Positions 16,648 to 25,641 of a DNA stretch of 64,000 nucleotides are shown piece after piece. Origin of the DNA: Mesorhizobium sp. L-8-3 (GTDB taxonomy: Bacteria > Pseudomonadota > Alphaproteobacteria > Rhizobiales > Rhizobiaceae). The notes beneath the pieces are model-generated. The model ran no database searches and was not told the origin of the DNA. It saw only the letters and a list, made by a program, of their open reading frames with translations. Location of the stretch: the NCBI RefSeq assembly GCF_016756615.1, contig NZ_AP023262.1, positions 2,478,501 through 2,542,500 of the forward strand, given 5' to 3'. The position numbers and the translations under genes were made by a program. Position 1 is the first letter of the stretch. Every line of letters starts with the position of its first letter.

Positions 16648-19164
16648 ATGCCCGATCATGAGAAACATGCCCATCACGATCATGCGGACCATGCCCGTCA
16701 CGGCCACGGCGCCGGCCAGGCGGCGGACGTCGGGCAGATCGTCCGCGACCCGGTTTGCGGCATGACGGTCGATCCGGCCGCCGGCAAGCCGACAGTCACC
16801 CATGGCGGGCATATCTATCATTTCTGCAGCGCATCCTGCCGCGAGAAGTTCGTGAAGGAACCGGACGCCTATCTGCAGGCGACCGACCCGGTCTGCGGCA
16901 TGAAGGTGGATCGCGCCGGCGCGCGTTACTTCCTGCGCCACGAGGGCAAGGGCCAGTATTTCTGCTCGCCGTCCTGCCAGGGAAAGTTCGAGGCCGATCC
17001 GCAGAAATATAGCGGCGAACGCTCTGCACCCGCAACCATGCCGAAGGGCACGCAATATACCTGCCCGATGCATCCCGAGATCATCCGGGACAAGCCCGGA
17101 GCCTGCCCGATCTGCGGCATGGCACTGGAGCCGATGGGCGTGCCAAGCGGGGACGAGGGCCCGAACCCCGAACTGGTCGACTTCACCCGTCGTTTCCGGG
17201 TGAGCGCGGTCCTTTCCATTCCGCTGCTCGTCATCGCCATGGGGCCTATGTTCGGCCTGCCGGTCCGCGACTGGATCGGCGAGCGCGTGGCGGCATGGAT
17301 CGAACTCGTCCTGGCCACGCCGGTCGTGTTGTGGGCCGCCACGCCGTTCTTCCGGCGCGGCTGGGATTCCATCCTCAACCGCAGCCCGAATATGTGGACG
17401 CTCATCTCGCTCGGCGTCGGCGCAGCCTATGTCTACAGCGTGGTCGCGACTATTTTTCCCGACATCTTCCCGCATTCCTTCCGTGGTCATGGCGGCTCGG
17501 TGCCGGTCTATTTCGAGGCGGCCGCGGTCATCGTGGCGCTGGTCTTCCTGGGCCAGGTGCTGGAACTGAGGGCGCGCGAGCGCACCGGCTCGGCGATCCG
17601 AGCGCTCCTCGATCTCGCGCCGAAGACGGCGCGCCTGATCGCCGCCGACGGTTCGGAGGCCGACGTTCCGCTCGATGCCGTGAAGCAAGGAGACAGGCTG
17701 CGCGTGCGGCCCGGCGACGGCATTCCCGTCGACGGCGTCGTCGCGGAGGGACGGTCCTCGGTCGACGAATCCATGATCACGGGCGAGCCGTTGCCGGTCG
17801 AGAAGAGTGTCGGCGACAAGGTCACGGGCGGCACGCTCAACAAGAACGGCACGCTGGTCATGACCGCCGAGCGTGTCGGCGCCGAGACGATGCTGTCGCA
17901 GATCGTCGAGATGGTCGCCAGGGCGCAACGCAGCCGCGCGCCCATCCAGGGACTGGCCGACCGGGTGTCCTTCTATTTCGTGCCGACCGTGGTGCTCATT
18001 GCGATCGTCTCATTCCTCGTCTGGGCGCTCGCCGGGCCGGAGCCGAGCATGATCTTCGCCATCGTCTCGGCTGTCTCGGTGCTCATCATCGCCTGCCCTT
18101 GCGCGCTCGGCCTCGCCACGCCCATGTCGATCATGACCGCGACCGGGCGCGGCGCGCAGGCCGGCGTTCTCATCAAGGATGCCGAAGCGCTGGAGCGTTT
18201 CGCCAAGGTCGACACGCTGATCGTGGACAAGACCGGTACCTTGACCGAAGGCAGGCCGAAACTGACCGATGTCGTCGCTCTCGAAGGCATCGACGAGGCC
18301 GGTCTGCTGGCCTTGGCCGCATCGCTCGAAAAGGGCTCGGAACACCCGCTGGCCGAGGCGATCGTGGAAGGCGCGAAGGAGCGTGGCGTTGCGCTCGCCG
18401 ATGCCGAAGGCTTCGAGGCCGTCACCGGCAAGGGTGTCTCCGGCACGATTTCAGGCCGCTCCGTCGCGCTCGGCAACCGGGCGATGATGGAGGAACTGGG
18501 TCTCGACGCGAAGCAGGCCGCCGCCCGCGCCGACGAGTTGCGCGCCGAAGGCAGGACCGCGATGTTCGTCGCCGTCGACGGCAGGCTTGCAGGCATCGTT
18601 GCTGTTGCCGACCCGGTCAAGCCTACGACGGCCGAGGCGATCCGCGTGCTGCATGAAACCGGACTGCGCATCATCATGGCGACCGGCGACAACGAGAAGA
18701 CGGCGCGCGCCGTCGCGCAGAAGCTAGGCATCGACGAGATCCGCGCCGACATGCTGCCGGAGGGCAAGAAGGCGCTGATCGAAGAGCTGCACGCCAGGGG
18801 CGCGAAGGTGGCCATGGCCGGCGACGGCGTCAACGATGCGCCGGCTCTCGCCGTCGCCGAAGTGGGCATCGCCATGGGCACCGGCGCCGATGTCGCCGTG
18901 GAGAGCGCCGGCATCACCCTTGTGAAGGGCGACCTCAACGGCATCGTCCGGGCTCGCAGGCTGGCCGAGGCGACCATCGGTAACATCAAGCAGAACCTGT
19001 TCTTCGCCTTCGCCTACAATGCGCTCGGTGTGCCCGTGGCGGCTGGAGTGCTCTATCCGCTGACGGGCATGCTGCTGTCGCCGATGATCGCGGCGGCCGC
19101 GATGAGCCTGTCCTCGGTCTCCGTCGTCGGCAACGCTCTGCGGCTGAGGGCGCTGAAGCTTTAG
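16648..19164 (+). CDS. copA: Copper-translocating P-type ATPase with YHS and metal-binding N-terminus
   Basis: An 838-residue P1B-type ATPase that should export Cu(I) across the inner membrane. The N-terminus has a His-rich head (residues 4-21), two YHS domains beginning DPVCGMTVD (about 35) and DPVCGMKVD (about 81), and a metal-binding domain with YTCPMHPE and [10 protein letters not shown] (about 137-165) in place of the usual CxxC HMA domains. Then follow eight membrane segments, the actuator loop with ITGEPLP, the CPC motif in [12 protein letters not shown], phosphorylation site [17 protein letters not shown] and [10 protein letters not shown]. The CPC motif and a CueR-like promoter support copper; silver is also possible. 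The gene stands alone. Confidence 0.92.
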   Translation: MPDHEKHAHHDHADHARHGHGAGQAADVGQIVRDPVCGMTVDPAAGKPTVTHGGHIYHFCSASCREKFVKEPDAYLQATDPVCGMKVDRAGARYFLRHEGKGQYFCSPSCQGKFEADPQKYSGERSAPATMPKGTQYTCPMHPEIIRDKPGACPICGMALEPMGVPSGDEGPNPELVDFTRRFRVSAVLSIPLLVIAMGPMFGLPVRDWIGERVAAWIELVLATPVVLWAATPFFRRGWDSILNRSPNMWTLISLGVGAAYVYSVVATIFPDIFPHSFRGHGGSVPVYFEAAAVIVALVFLGQVLELRARERTGSAIRALLDLAPKTARLIAADGSEADVPLDAVKQGDRLRVRPGDGIPVDGVVAEGRSSVDESMITGEPLPVEKSVGDKVTGGTLNKNGTLVMTAERVGAETMLSQIVEMVARAQRSRAPIQGLADRVSFYFVPTVVLIAIVSFLVWALAGPEPSMIFAIVSAVSVLIIACPCALGLATPMSIMTATGRGAQAGVLIKDAEALERFAKVDTLIVDKTGTLTEGRPKLTDVVALEGIDEAGLLALAASLEKGSEHPLAEAIVEGAKERGVALADAEGFEAVTGKGVSGTISGRSVALGNRAMMEELGLDAKQAAARADELRAEGRTAMFVAVDGRLAGIVAVADPVKPTTAEAIRVLHETGLRIIMATGDNEKTARAVAQKLGIDEIRADMLPEGKKALIEELHARGAKVAMAGDGVNDAPALAVAEVGIAMGTGADVAVESAGITLVKGDLNGIVRARRLAEATIGNIKQNLFFAFAYNALGVPVAAGVLYPLTGMLLSPMIAAAAMSLSSVSVVGNALRLRALKL

Positions 19165-19354
19165 CCGCGCCGGATCGTCGCATGGCCTATGAAAAGCTGT
19201 CTGCCGGACGGCCGTCTCGACGCATCGCCATTTGCCCTTGTGACAAGCGCCGCTTTTTCGATGCAGCGTGGCGCTTGTCCGGCTTTCGATCGAAATCATT
19301 GCGGGTCATAGTTCCCGCCGGAACCAGAAGACCTCGCCCGCGGGAGGAAACGGC

Positions 19355-20782
19355 ATGAACAATCACCTGAACTTCTACATCGACGGAAAGTGGGTCGCGC
19401 CGGTAGTGCCGGCGAAGCTCCCGGTGATCGATCCGTCGAATGAGGAAGCCTATACGGAGATCTCGATCGGCTCGAAGGCCGATGTCGACAAGGCCGTGGC
19501 GGCGGCACGCGCGGCTTTCGACAGCTTTTCCCGCACGTCGCATGCCGAGCGCCTCGCTCTGCTGAAGCGCATGCTCGCCGCCTACAACGATCGCTACGAG
19601 GACATCGCCCAGGCCGTGTCGCAGGAGATGGGCGCGCCGATCGGCTGGGCACGCGGCGCCCAGGCCTGGGCCGGCCAGGCCCATTTCGAAGCGACGATCA
19701 AGGCCTTCGAGACCTACGAATTCAGCCACCAGCGCGGCTCGACCATGGTCGTCAAGGAACCGATCGGCGTCTGTGCGCTGATCACGCCCTGGAACTGGCC
19801 GCTCAACCAGATCGTCTGCAAGGTGGCGCCGGCAATCGCCGCCGGCTGCACGGTGGTGCTCAAGCCGAGCGAGATCGCGCCGATCAGCGGCATCATCTTC
19901 GCCGAGGCCATGGACGCGGCCGGCGTGCCCAGGGGCGTGTTCAACCTGGTCAACGGCACCGGTCCCGATGTCGGCCAGGTAATGGCCGGCCACCCGGATG
20001 TCGACATGGTCTCCTTCACCGGCTCGACCCGGGCGGGCATCATCGTCGCCAAGACGGCGGCCGACAAGGTGAAGCGGGTCGCGCAGGAACTCGGCGGCAA
20101 GTCCGCCAACATCATCCTGCCCGACGCCGAGTTCGCCACCGCCGTCACCAAGGGCGTCGAAGGCTGCTTCGGCAACAGCGGCCAGTCCTGCGACGCGCCG
20201 ACCCGGATGCTGGTGCCGGCCGCCCGCCATGACGAGGCCCTGGCGATCGCCAAGGTGGCCGCCGAAGCGCACAAGGTCGGCAACCCCCATGGCGAAGGCA
20301 CGGTGCTCGGGCCGGTCGTCAGCCAGATCCAATATGACAAGATCCAGCGTTTGATCGAGGCTGGGATTTCCGAAGGCGCCACGCTGGTGACCGGCGGCCC
20401 CGGCCGGCCGGAAGGTCTGAACCGGGGCTACTATGTCAGGCCGACCGTGTTCGGCCATGTCTCGCCAGACATGACGATCGCCCGCGAGGAGATTTTCGGT
20501 CCGGTGCTGTCGGTGATCTCATACAAGGACGAGGAAGACGCGGTCCGTATCGCCAACGACACGGTCTATGGACTTGCTGCCTATGTGCAGTCCCGGGATA
20601 TCGGCCACGCGCGCGACGTCGCCAGCCGCCTGCGCGCCGGCCAGGTGTCCATCAACTATCCCGACTGGGACACTTTCGCGCCTTTTGGTGGCTACAAACA
20701 GTCGGGCAACGGCCGCGAATATGCCGACTGGGGCATCCACGACTTTATCGAGATCAAGGGCATCGTGGGTTACGGGGTCTAG
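19355..20782 (+). CDS. NAD(P)-dependent aldehyde dehydrogenase
   Basis: A 475-residue ALDH-superfamily enzyme oxidising an aldehyde to the acid. Visible features are the Rossmann/catalytic segment TPWNWPLNQIVCKVAPA (about 147), catalytic Glu in QELGGKSANI (about 246) and catalytic Cys in GNSGQSCDAPTR (about 280). The ATG has a gggagga ribosome-binding site; the frame extends upstream without one. It is convergent with the PanE-like gene at the end of the TRAP operon and probably belongs to the same catabolic region. The substrate is not predictable. Confidence 0.9.
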   Translation: MNNHLNFYIDGKWVAPVVPAKLPVIDPSNEEAYTEISIGSKADVDKAVAAARAAFDSFSRTSHAERLALLKRMLAAYNDRYEDIAQAVSQEMGAPIGWARGAQAWAGQAHFEATIKAFETYEFSHQRGSTMVVKEPIGVCALITPWNWPLNQIVCKVAPAIAAGCTVVLKPSEIAPISGIIFAEAMDAAGVPRGVFNLVNGTGPDVGQVMAGHPDVDMVSFTGSTRAGIIVAKTAADKVKRVAQELGGKSANIILPDAEFATAVTKGVEGCFGNSGQSCDAPTRMLVPAARHDEALAIAKVAAEAHKVGNPHGEGTVLGPVVSQIQYDKIQRLIEAGISEGATLVTGGPGRPEGLNRGYYVRPTVFGHVSPDMTIAREEIFGPVLSVISYKDEEDAVRIANDTVYGLAAYVQSRDIGHARDVASRLRAGQVSINYPDWDTFAPFGGYKQSGNGREYADWGIHDFIEIKGIVGYGV

Positions 20783-20807
20783 CTGCCCGACGCCTTCCCG
20801 CGCGAGA

Positions 20808-21740
20808 CTATGCGCGCCCTTCCGTCGCCAGAAGCACCAGGGTGCGCAGCGCCTCGGTGGCGGGAACGGGAATGCCGAGCACGCCTGCCTGCCGCACCAC
20901 GGCGCCGGCAATCGCGTCGATCTCGGTTCTCCGTCCCGCGAGCACGTCCTGCAGCATGGACGGCTTGTGGTCGAGATGCGTGTCGAGCGCATGGTCGACG
21001 AGGTCGTGAACGGCTTTGGCGTCCGCTGGTATGCCGGCTGCATTGGCCACGATCACCACTTCGCCGGCAATCCTGTGGGCAAGCTTGCGTGCCTCCGGAA
21101 GGCGGCCGATCTGGCCGACCGTGGCATGCGTGACCGCGGCGATGGAGTTGAGCGCGGCGTTGAACGCGACCTTCTCCCAGATGGCGACCTGGACCGTGTC
21201 GTCGGTGAGGCAGTCGAGCCCCCCGGCGAGGAAGGCCGCCGCGATCGTACCGAGTTGAGGCGCATCGGAGCCGTCGCTCGTCCAGAAGCGTATCTTGCCG
21301 TCGCCATGCGAGCCGACATGGCCGGGGCCGATCATGTCGGCGGGATAGGACGTCATGCCGATCAAGACGCGGGACGCCTCGGCGAAGCCGAGCAGGATCT
21401 CTTTATTGCCGAGCCCGTTCTGAAGGCTGAGCAGCACGGTCTCCGGTCCGATCAGATGCATGGCGCCGGTGAGTGCGCTACGCGTGTGCATCGTCTTGGT
21501 GAATACCAGCAGCACGTCGAACTGATCGTGCACCGCATCGGGCGTGGCGGCGGGAAGCCATGCGATCTCGGTGCCCGCATCCGTGTCGACGCGCAGCCCG
21601 TTCGCCGTGACGGCGTCGATATGCTGCCGGTTCACGTCGATCAGCGTGACCGCGGCGCCGCCGGATTTCAGGCGGGCGCCGAAGAACGATCCCATGGCGC
21701 CGGCGCCCAGGACCGCGATGCGAAGCGGTTCGGCGGTCAT
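20808..21740 (-). CDS. 2-dehydropantoate 2-reductase family protein
   Basis: A 310-residue ApbA/PanE-family reductase: NAD(P)-binding AVLGAGAMGSFFGARL at residues 8-24, catalytic Lys in WEKVAFNAALNS and Glu in LAGRRTEIDA. Its start overlaps the dctM stop by 4 bp, so it is the last gene of the TRAP/catabolic operon. In that setting it more likely reduces a 2-keto acid from the imported compound than makes pantoate, although a pantothenate role is not excluded. Confidence 0.85.
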   Translation of the reverse strand: MTAEPLRIAVLGAGAMGSFFGARLKSGGAAVTLIDVNRQHIDAVTANGLRVDTDAGTEIAWLPAATPDAVHDQFDVLLVFTKTMHTRSALTGAMHLIGPETVLLSLQNGLGNKEILLGFAEASRVLIGMTSYPADMIGPGHVGSHGDGKIRFWTSDGSDAPQLGTIAAAFLAGGLDCLTDDTVQVAIWEKVAFNAALNSIAAVTHATVGQIGRLPEARKLAHRIAGEVVIVANAAGIPADAKAVHDLVDHALDTHLDHKPSMLQDVLAGRRTEIDAIAGAVVRQAGVLGIPVPATEALRTLVLLATEGRA

Positions 21741-23059
21741 TGCAGCAGCTTCGGAAGGAACAGCGTGATTGCGGGAAAGGCGACGAGCAGGGCGATGCGG
21801 AATACTTCGGCGCCGAAGAACGGCATCACGCCCTTGAAGGTCTGCCGCATCGGCACGTCGGGCGCCTGCGCGTTGATTATGAAGACGTTGAGCCCGATCG
21901 GCGGCGTGATCAGTCCGAGCTCGACGACGATCAGTATGACGATGCCGAACCAGATCTTGAGGTCACCGGGATCGAGGCCGTAGTCCAGCCCGGCCACGAC
22001 CGGCCAGAAGAAGGGCACAGTCAGGATCACCATGGACAGGCTGTCCATCAGACAGCCAAGGATCAGATAGAGTATGATGACGAGGATCAATATGGCCATC
22101 GGCGACAGGCCGCTGCCCTGCAGCAGCTCGGCGGCGGCCTGCGGGACGCCGGCGCGGGCCATGAAGATCTTGAGCAACTCGGCGCCAAGCAGGATCAGGA
22201 AGATCATGCCGCTCGTTCGTGCCGTCTCGAGCAACGCGTCGCCCATGCCCGCGAGGGTCAGCCGGCGCATGACGAGGCCATAGGCGGTGACCAGGAACAC
22301 GCCGATTGCCGCGGCTGCGGTCGGATTGTAGATACCGGCATAGATGCCGCCGATGACGATGCCGAATACGACGGCGACCGGGATCACCGCGAGCGTTGCG
22401 GCAAGCAGTTCGTCCCGCGTCACGGCTTTCCCTTCCGGGCCCGAACCCGGCACCAGCCGCACATAGATCGCCACCGTCAGCATGAACAGCAGCGTCGCCA
22501 GTATGCCGGGGATCAGGGCGGCGGCGAACATCGTCACGACATTCGCCTCGACTATGATGGCATAGACGATGAGCACCACCGAGGGCGGTATCAGGATGCC
22601 GAGCGTGCCTCCCGCGGCGATCGTGCCGGTGGCGAGCGCGGGGGAGTAATTGTAGCGCTTGAGTTCCGGCAGGGCGACCTGGCCCATCGTCGAGGCCGTC
22701 GCCGTGGACGAACCGCACACCGCGCCGAAGCCGCCGCAGGCCGCGACCGCCGCCATGGCGACGCCGCCACGGAAGCGGCCGAGCCAGGCATTGGCGCCGC
22801 GAAAGAGGTCGCGCGACAGGCCGCAGCGCGAGGCGAGGCCGCCCATCAGGATGAACATCGGCAGGACGGAGAGATCGTAGTTCGAGAACTGCGAATAAGC
22901 GAGGTCCTTGAGCTGGTTCATCAGCACGGTCGGACCGGATTGCAGGATGATCCCGACAAAGCCCACAAGGATCATCGTGTAGGCGATCGGTACCCTGACG
23001 GCGATCAGGGCCAGGAGGCAAATGAGGCCGGCAATGCCGATGGCGAAGGCGTCGAACAT
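21737..23059 (-). CDS. dctM: TRAP transporter large permease (DctM)
   Basis: A 440-residue integral membrane protein with about 12 hydrophobic segments and the DctM pattern (GGTLGILIPPSVVLIVYAI). It is the ion-coupled transport subunit of a tripartite TRAP system that imports an organic acid. It lies 6 bp after dctQ and overlaps the PanE-like gene by 4 bp. Confidence 0.93.
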   Translation of the reverse strand: MFDAFAIGIAGLICLLALIAVRVPIAYTMILVGFVGIILQSGPTVLMNQLKDLAYSQFSNYDLSVLPMFILMGGLASRCGLSRDLFRGANAWLGRFRGGVAMAAVAACGGFGAVCGSSTATASTMGQVALPELKRYNYSPALATGTIAAGGTLGILIPPSVVLIVYAIIVEANVVTMFAAALIPGILATLLFMLTVAIYVRLVPGSGPEGKAVTRDELLAATLAVIPVAVVFGIVIGGIYAGIYNPTAAAAIGVFLVTAYGLVMRRLTLAGMGDALLETARTSGMIFLILLGAELLKIFMARAGVPQAAAELLQGSGLSPMAILILVIILYLILGCLMDSLSMVILTVPFFWPVVAGLDYGLDPGDLKIWFGIVILIVVELGLITPPIGLNVFIINAQAPDVPMRQTFKGVMPFFGAEVFRIALLVAFPAITLFLPKLLQ

Positions 23060-23065
23060 CGGGGC

Positions 23066-23638
23066 CTACTCGTTGGGAACGGGGTTGGACGGCCGGCCGG
23101 AACGGATGCCCCGCCAGCCTTCAAGCAGCGTGATGAGCGCGGCGGCGGCGAGCAGCGCCAGCGACACCAGGATGGGCGGAAAAGCGGTCCACAAGGGCAG
23201 CTTCAGCACGGGCGTCACTTCGGGAAAGCGCAGATAGCTGAAGAAGCCCAGATACATCTGCCGCAGCATCAGCAGCGAGAAGGCGAGCGCGAACAGCGAC
23301 GAGAAGGCGGCCATGGCCGACTTGCCGCGCTCGCTCATCCCTTCGGTGAAGATGTCGACGGTGACGTTCGAGCCGGTCAGTTGGCAGTAGGGCAGGAACA
23401 TGAAGATGGCTATGGCGATGAAATGCTTCACCAACTCGTGGTCGGGCGAGAACGGCCTGGCGAAGAAGATGTTGGAGAGCGCCGAAAGCGCCGTCATCAC
23501 CGAGAGGGCCAGGGTGATCACCCCGCCGAGCAGCGCCCAGATACGGATGGTGGCCGCGAGCAGAGCGATCCATGGCGCCCGGTCGGCAGGTGGAGGGGGC
23601 TCGTTGCCCCCTCCCGCAGGATGAACCGTGGCGCTCAC
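23066..23638 (-). CDS. dctQ: TRAP transporter small permease (DctQ)
   Basis: A 190-residue membrane protein with four hydrophobic segments, the usual DctQ layout, after a short Pro-rich N-terminal tail. It overlaps the dctP stop by 4 bp and precedes dctM by 6 bp. It bridges the periplasmic binding protein and the large permease. Confidence 0.88.
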   Translation of the reverse strand: MSATVHPAGGGNEPPPPADRAPWIALLAATIRIWALLGGVITLALSVMTALSALSNIFFARPFSPDHELVKHFIAIAIFMFLPYCQLTGSNVTVDIFTEGMSERGKSAMAAFSSLFALAFSLLMLRQMYLGFFSYLRFPEVTPVLKLPLWTAFPPILVSLALLAAAALITLLEGWRGIRSGRPSNPVPNE

Positions 23639-24681
23639 GACTTGCGGGCCGCGATCGCCTTCTTCGCCGCGTCGGCGAGTGCCGCCGCATCGAAGCCGCC
23701 GCTGGCGTGCTCGGCAACCCAGCGGTCGACCACCGGTGCCAGCACCTGATTGAAGGCGTCCATTTCGGTCTCGGTCAGGACGATGTGCTCATTGCCGGCA
23801 TCGACGGCCATCTTGATCCCGAAATCGTCGGAGGCGCGCCAGATACTGGCGACTTCCTTCACCCATTCCTCGCCGCTGTGCTTGTCGAAGACCGCCTTGA
23901 GATCGTCGGGCAGGGCATCCCAGCGCGCCTTGTTCATCGACACCTGGAAGGTGGTAGTGCCGAAACGCGTCATGTCAGGGCCTTCGATCTGGTATTTGGT
24001 CGACTCCTGCAGTTGCAGCGCGGGAATGATCTCCCATGGGATGAGGGCCCCGTCGACGGCGTTTGTGCTCAGCGCCTGCGGCAGGTCCGGCACCGGCATC
24101 GTGACCGGTGTCGCGCCCATGGCCTCGACCACGGCGTTTCCGGTCGGACCGGGCACACGGATCTTCTTGCCCTTGACGTCGTCGGGCGAGCGGACCGGAA
24201 TGTTGGCCATGTGGAATGCCTGGCCGGCGTGGACGTGCATGAAAAGCACATGGACATCCTGGTACTCGGGCGCGAGCTGGCTTTCGAAGAGATCGCGCAT
24301 GGCCAGGTTGGTGGCCGTGATGTCGTTGGTGAAGATGGTGGGGAGCTCGAAGATCTCCGAGCGCGGAAAGAGACCGGGCGTATAGCCGTTGACCGTCCAC
24401 ACGATGTCGACAACGCCGTCGACCACCTGGCGGAAGAGCTGGGGCGGCGATCCGCCGAGGGACATGGAGGGATAGAGCTCGATCTTGACGCGCCCGCCAG
24501 CGTCCTTCTCGATCGCCTCGGCCCAGGGCTGCAGCATCTTGGTGTGCGCGGGCGCCTTGGGGCCCAGGAAGTGATGCAGCTTCAACGTGACTTCAGGCGT
24601 CTGGGCGAAGGCACTGCGCATAAGGGCAGGCGCGGCGACCACCGCGCCGGCGGCCTTCAGGAACTGTCTGCGTTTCAACAT
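23635..24681 (-). CDS. dctP: TRAP substrate-binding protein (DctP)
   Basis: A 348-residue periplasmic binding protein. The signal peptide (MLKRRQFLKAAGA... to AFAQ, about 1-27) has a Tat-like RRQFLK motif. The mature chain shows DctP-family segments such as KIRVPGPTGNAVVEAMG (about 165) that hold the substrate-carboxylate Arg. A ggaggag ribosome-binding site precedes the ATG. The ligand is presumably an organic acid processed by the adjacent ThDP enzyme and dehydrogenases. Confidence 0.92.
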   Translation of the reverse strand: MLKRRQFLKAAGAVVAAPALMRSAFAQTPEVTLKLHHFLGPKAPAHTKMLQPWAEAIEKDAGGRVKIELYPSMSLGGSPPQLFRQVVDGVVDIVWTVNGYTPGLFPRSEIFELPTIFTNDITATNLAMRDLFESQLAPEYQDVHVLFMHVHAGQAFHMANIPVRSPDDVKGKKIRVPGPTGNAVVEAMGATPVTMPVPDLPQALSTNAVDGALIPWEIIPALQLQESTKYQIEGPDMTRFGTTTFQVSMNKARWDALPDDLKAVFDKHSGEEWVKEVASIWRASDDFGIKMAVDAGNEHIVLTETEMDAFNQVLAPVVDRWVAEHASGGFDAAALADAAKKAIAARKS

Positions 24682-24784
24682 GGTCTTTCTCCTCCTGCGA
24701 TCCCTGCCGTGCCGTGTCTGGTCCGGCGGCGGCCATATTTTCTGCTCTCGGCTTCCCTGGCCGAGGTATCCCTGTCGCCAGAGA

Positions 24785-25531
24785 TTAGACGCTCATGCCT
24801 CCGTCGACCATCAGCATTGTGCCGGTCGTGAAGCTGCTCATGTCGGATGCGAGATAAAGGACGGACATTGCGACCTCCTCCGCCGTGCCGTGGCGGCCGA
24901 GCGGGATGATCTCGTCGAAGAACTGTGTTCCGTCGCGGCCGATGATCCTGCCGAGATCGTCCTCGACCGATTTCTGGAAGGAATTGTCGATCGGACCGGG
25001 ATGGATGCTGTTCACCCTGATGCCGCGCGGCGCCAGTTCCTTCGCCAGGCAACGCATGATGCCGATCTGGGCGTGCTTGGCGGTGATGTAGCCATAAACG
25101 CCTGGGTCGCCGCGCGTGCCAGCGACGCTCGAGGTGATCACGATCGAGCCGCCGTTCCTGATATGCGGCACCGCATGTTTCGCTGCGAGGAATGTGCCCT
25201 TCACATGGACGGCCTGGACAGCGTCGAACACCTCCTCCGGGTAGGCCTCGATCGGCGCCACCGTGCCGAAATTGCCGGCGTTGCAGAACAGGACGTCGAT
25301 CGCGCCGAAGCGCGTTACCGCGGCGGCCACATAGCGCTCGGCATCGGCAGCCTTGCTGACGTCGGCCTCGACCGTCACGACACGATCCCGTTCTTTTTCG
25401 AAGCCGGCCGGTGCCGCGATATCGACGAGCACGACATTGGCGCCATGCTCGAGGAACAGCCGGGCGGTGGCGCGGCCGATGCTGCCGCCTCCGCCGGTTA
25501 TGATGCAGTTCTTGCCTTCCAGCAGCTTCAC
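24785..25531 (-). CDS. SDR-family oxidoreductase
   Basis: A 248-residue short-chain dehydrogenase/reductase. It has the NAD(P) motif TGGGGSIG (about residues 11-18), NAG at about 92, catalytic Ser in ITSSVAG and the YxxxK pair in YGYITAKH. The GTG at 25531 is chosen because an excellent ggggaggag ribosome-binding site lies just upstream; the frame continues only a further 15 codons. The TAGTTT-N6-AAAC operator copy lies 36 bp upstream of this start. Probably oxidises or reduces an alcohol/ketone of the imported compound. Confidence 0.9.
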   Translation of the reverse strand: MKLLEGKNCIITGGGGSIGRATARLFLEHGANVVLVDIAAPAGFEKERDRVVTVEADVSKAADAERYVAAAVTRFGAIDVLFCNAGNFGTVAPIEAYPEEVFDAVQAVHVKGTFLAAKHAVPHIRNGGSIVITSSVAGTRGDPGVYGYITAKHAQIGIMRCLAKELAPRGIRVNSIHPGPIDNSFQKSVEDDLGRIIGRDGTQFFDEIIPLGRHGTAEEVAMSVLYLASDMSSFTTGTMLMVDGGMSV

Positions 25532-25566
25532 GCGCGGCTCTCCTCCCCGTCGGCCTGCCTTGAAAC

Positions 25567-25584
25567 TAGTTTGCAATCAAACAT
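25567..25584. promoter_or_regulatory. Candidate MarR operator copy before the SDR gene
   Basis: TAGTTT-N6-AAACAT, differing only in the last two bases from the perfect TAGTTT-N6-AAACTA palindrome upstream of marR. It is 36 bp upstream of the SDR start. This suggests an internal, MarR-controlled promoter for SDR-dctPQM-panE. Confidence 0.5.
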
Positions 25585-25641
25585 CTTTCGAGCAGTCGCA
25601 CAAGAGGCTGATCGGATCCCCTGCGCTGCCCGGTTCCAGCG

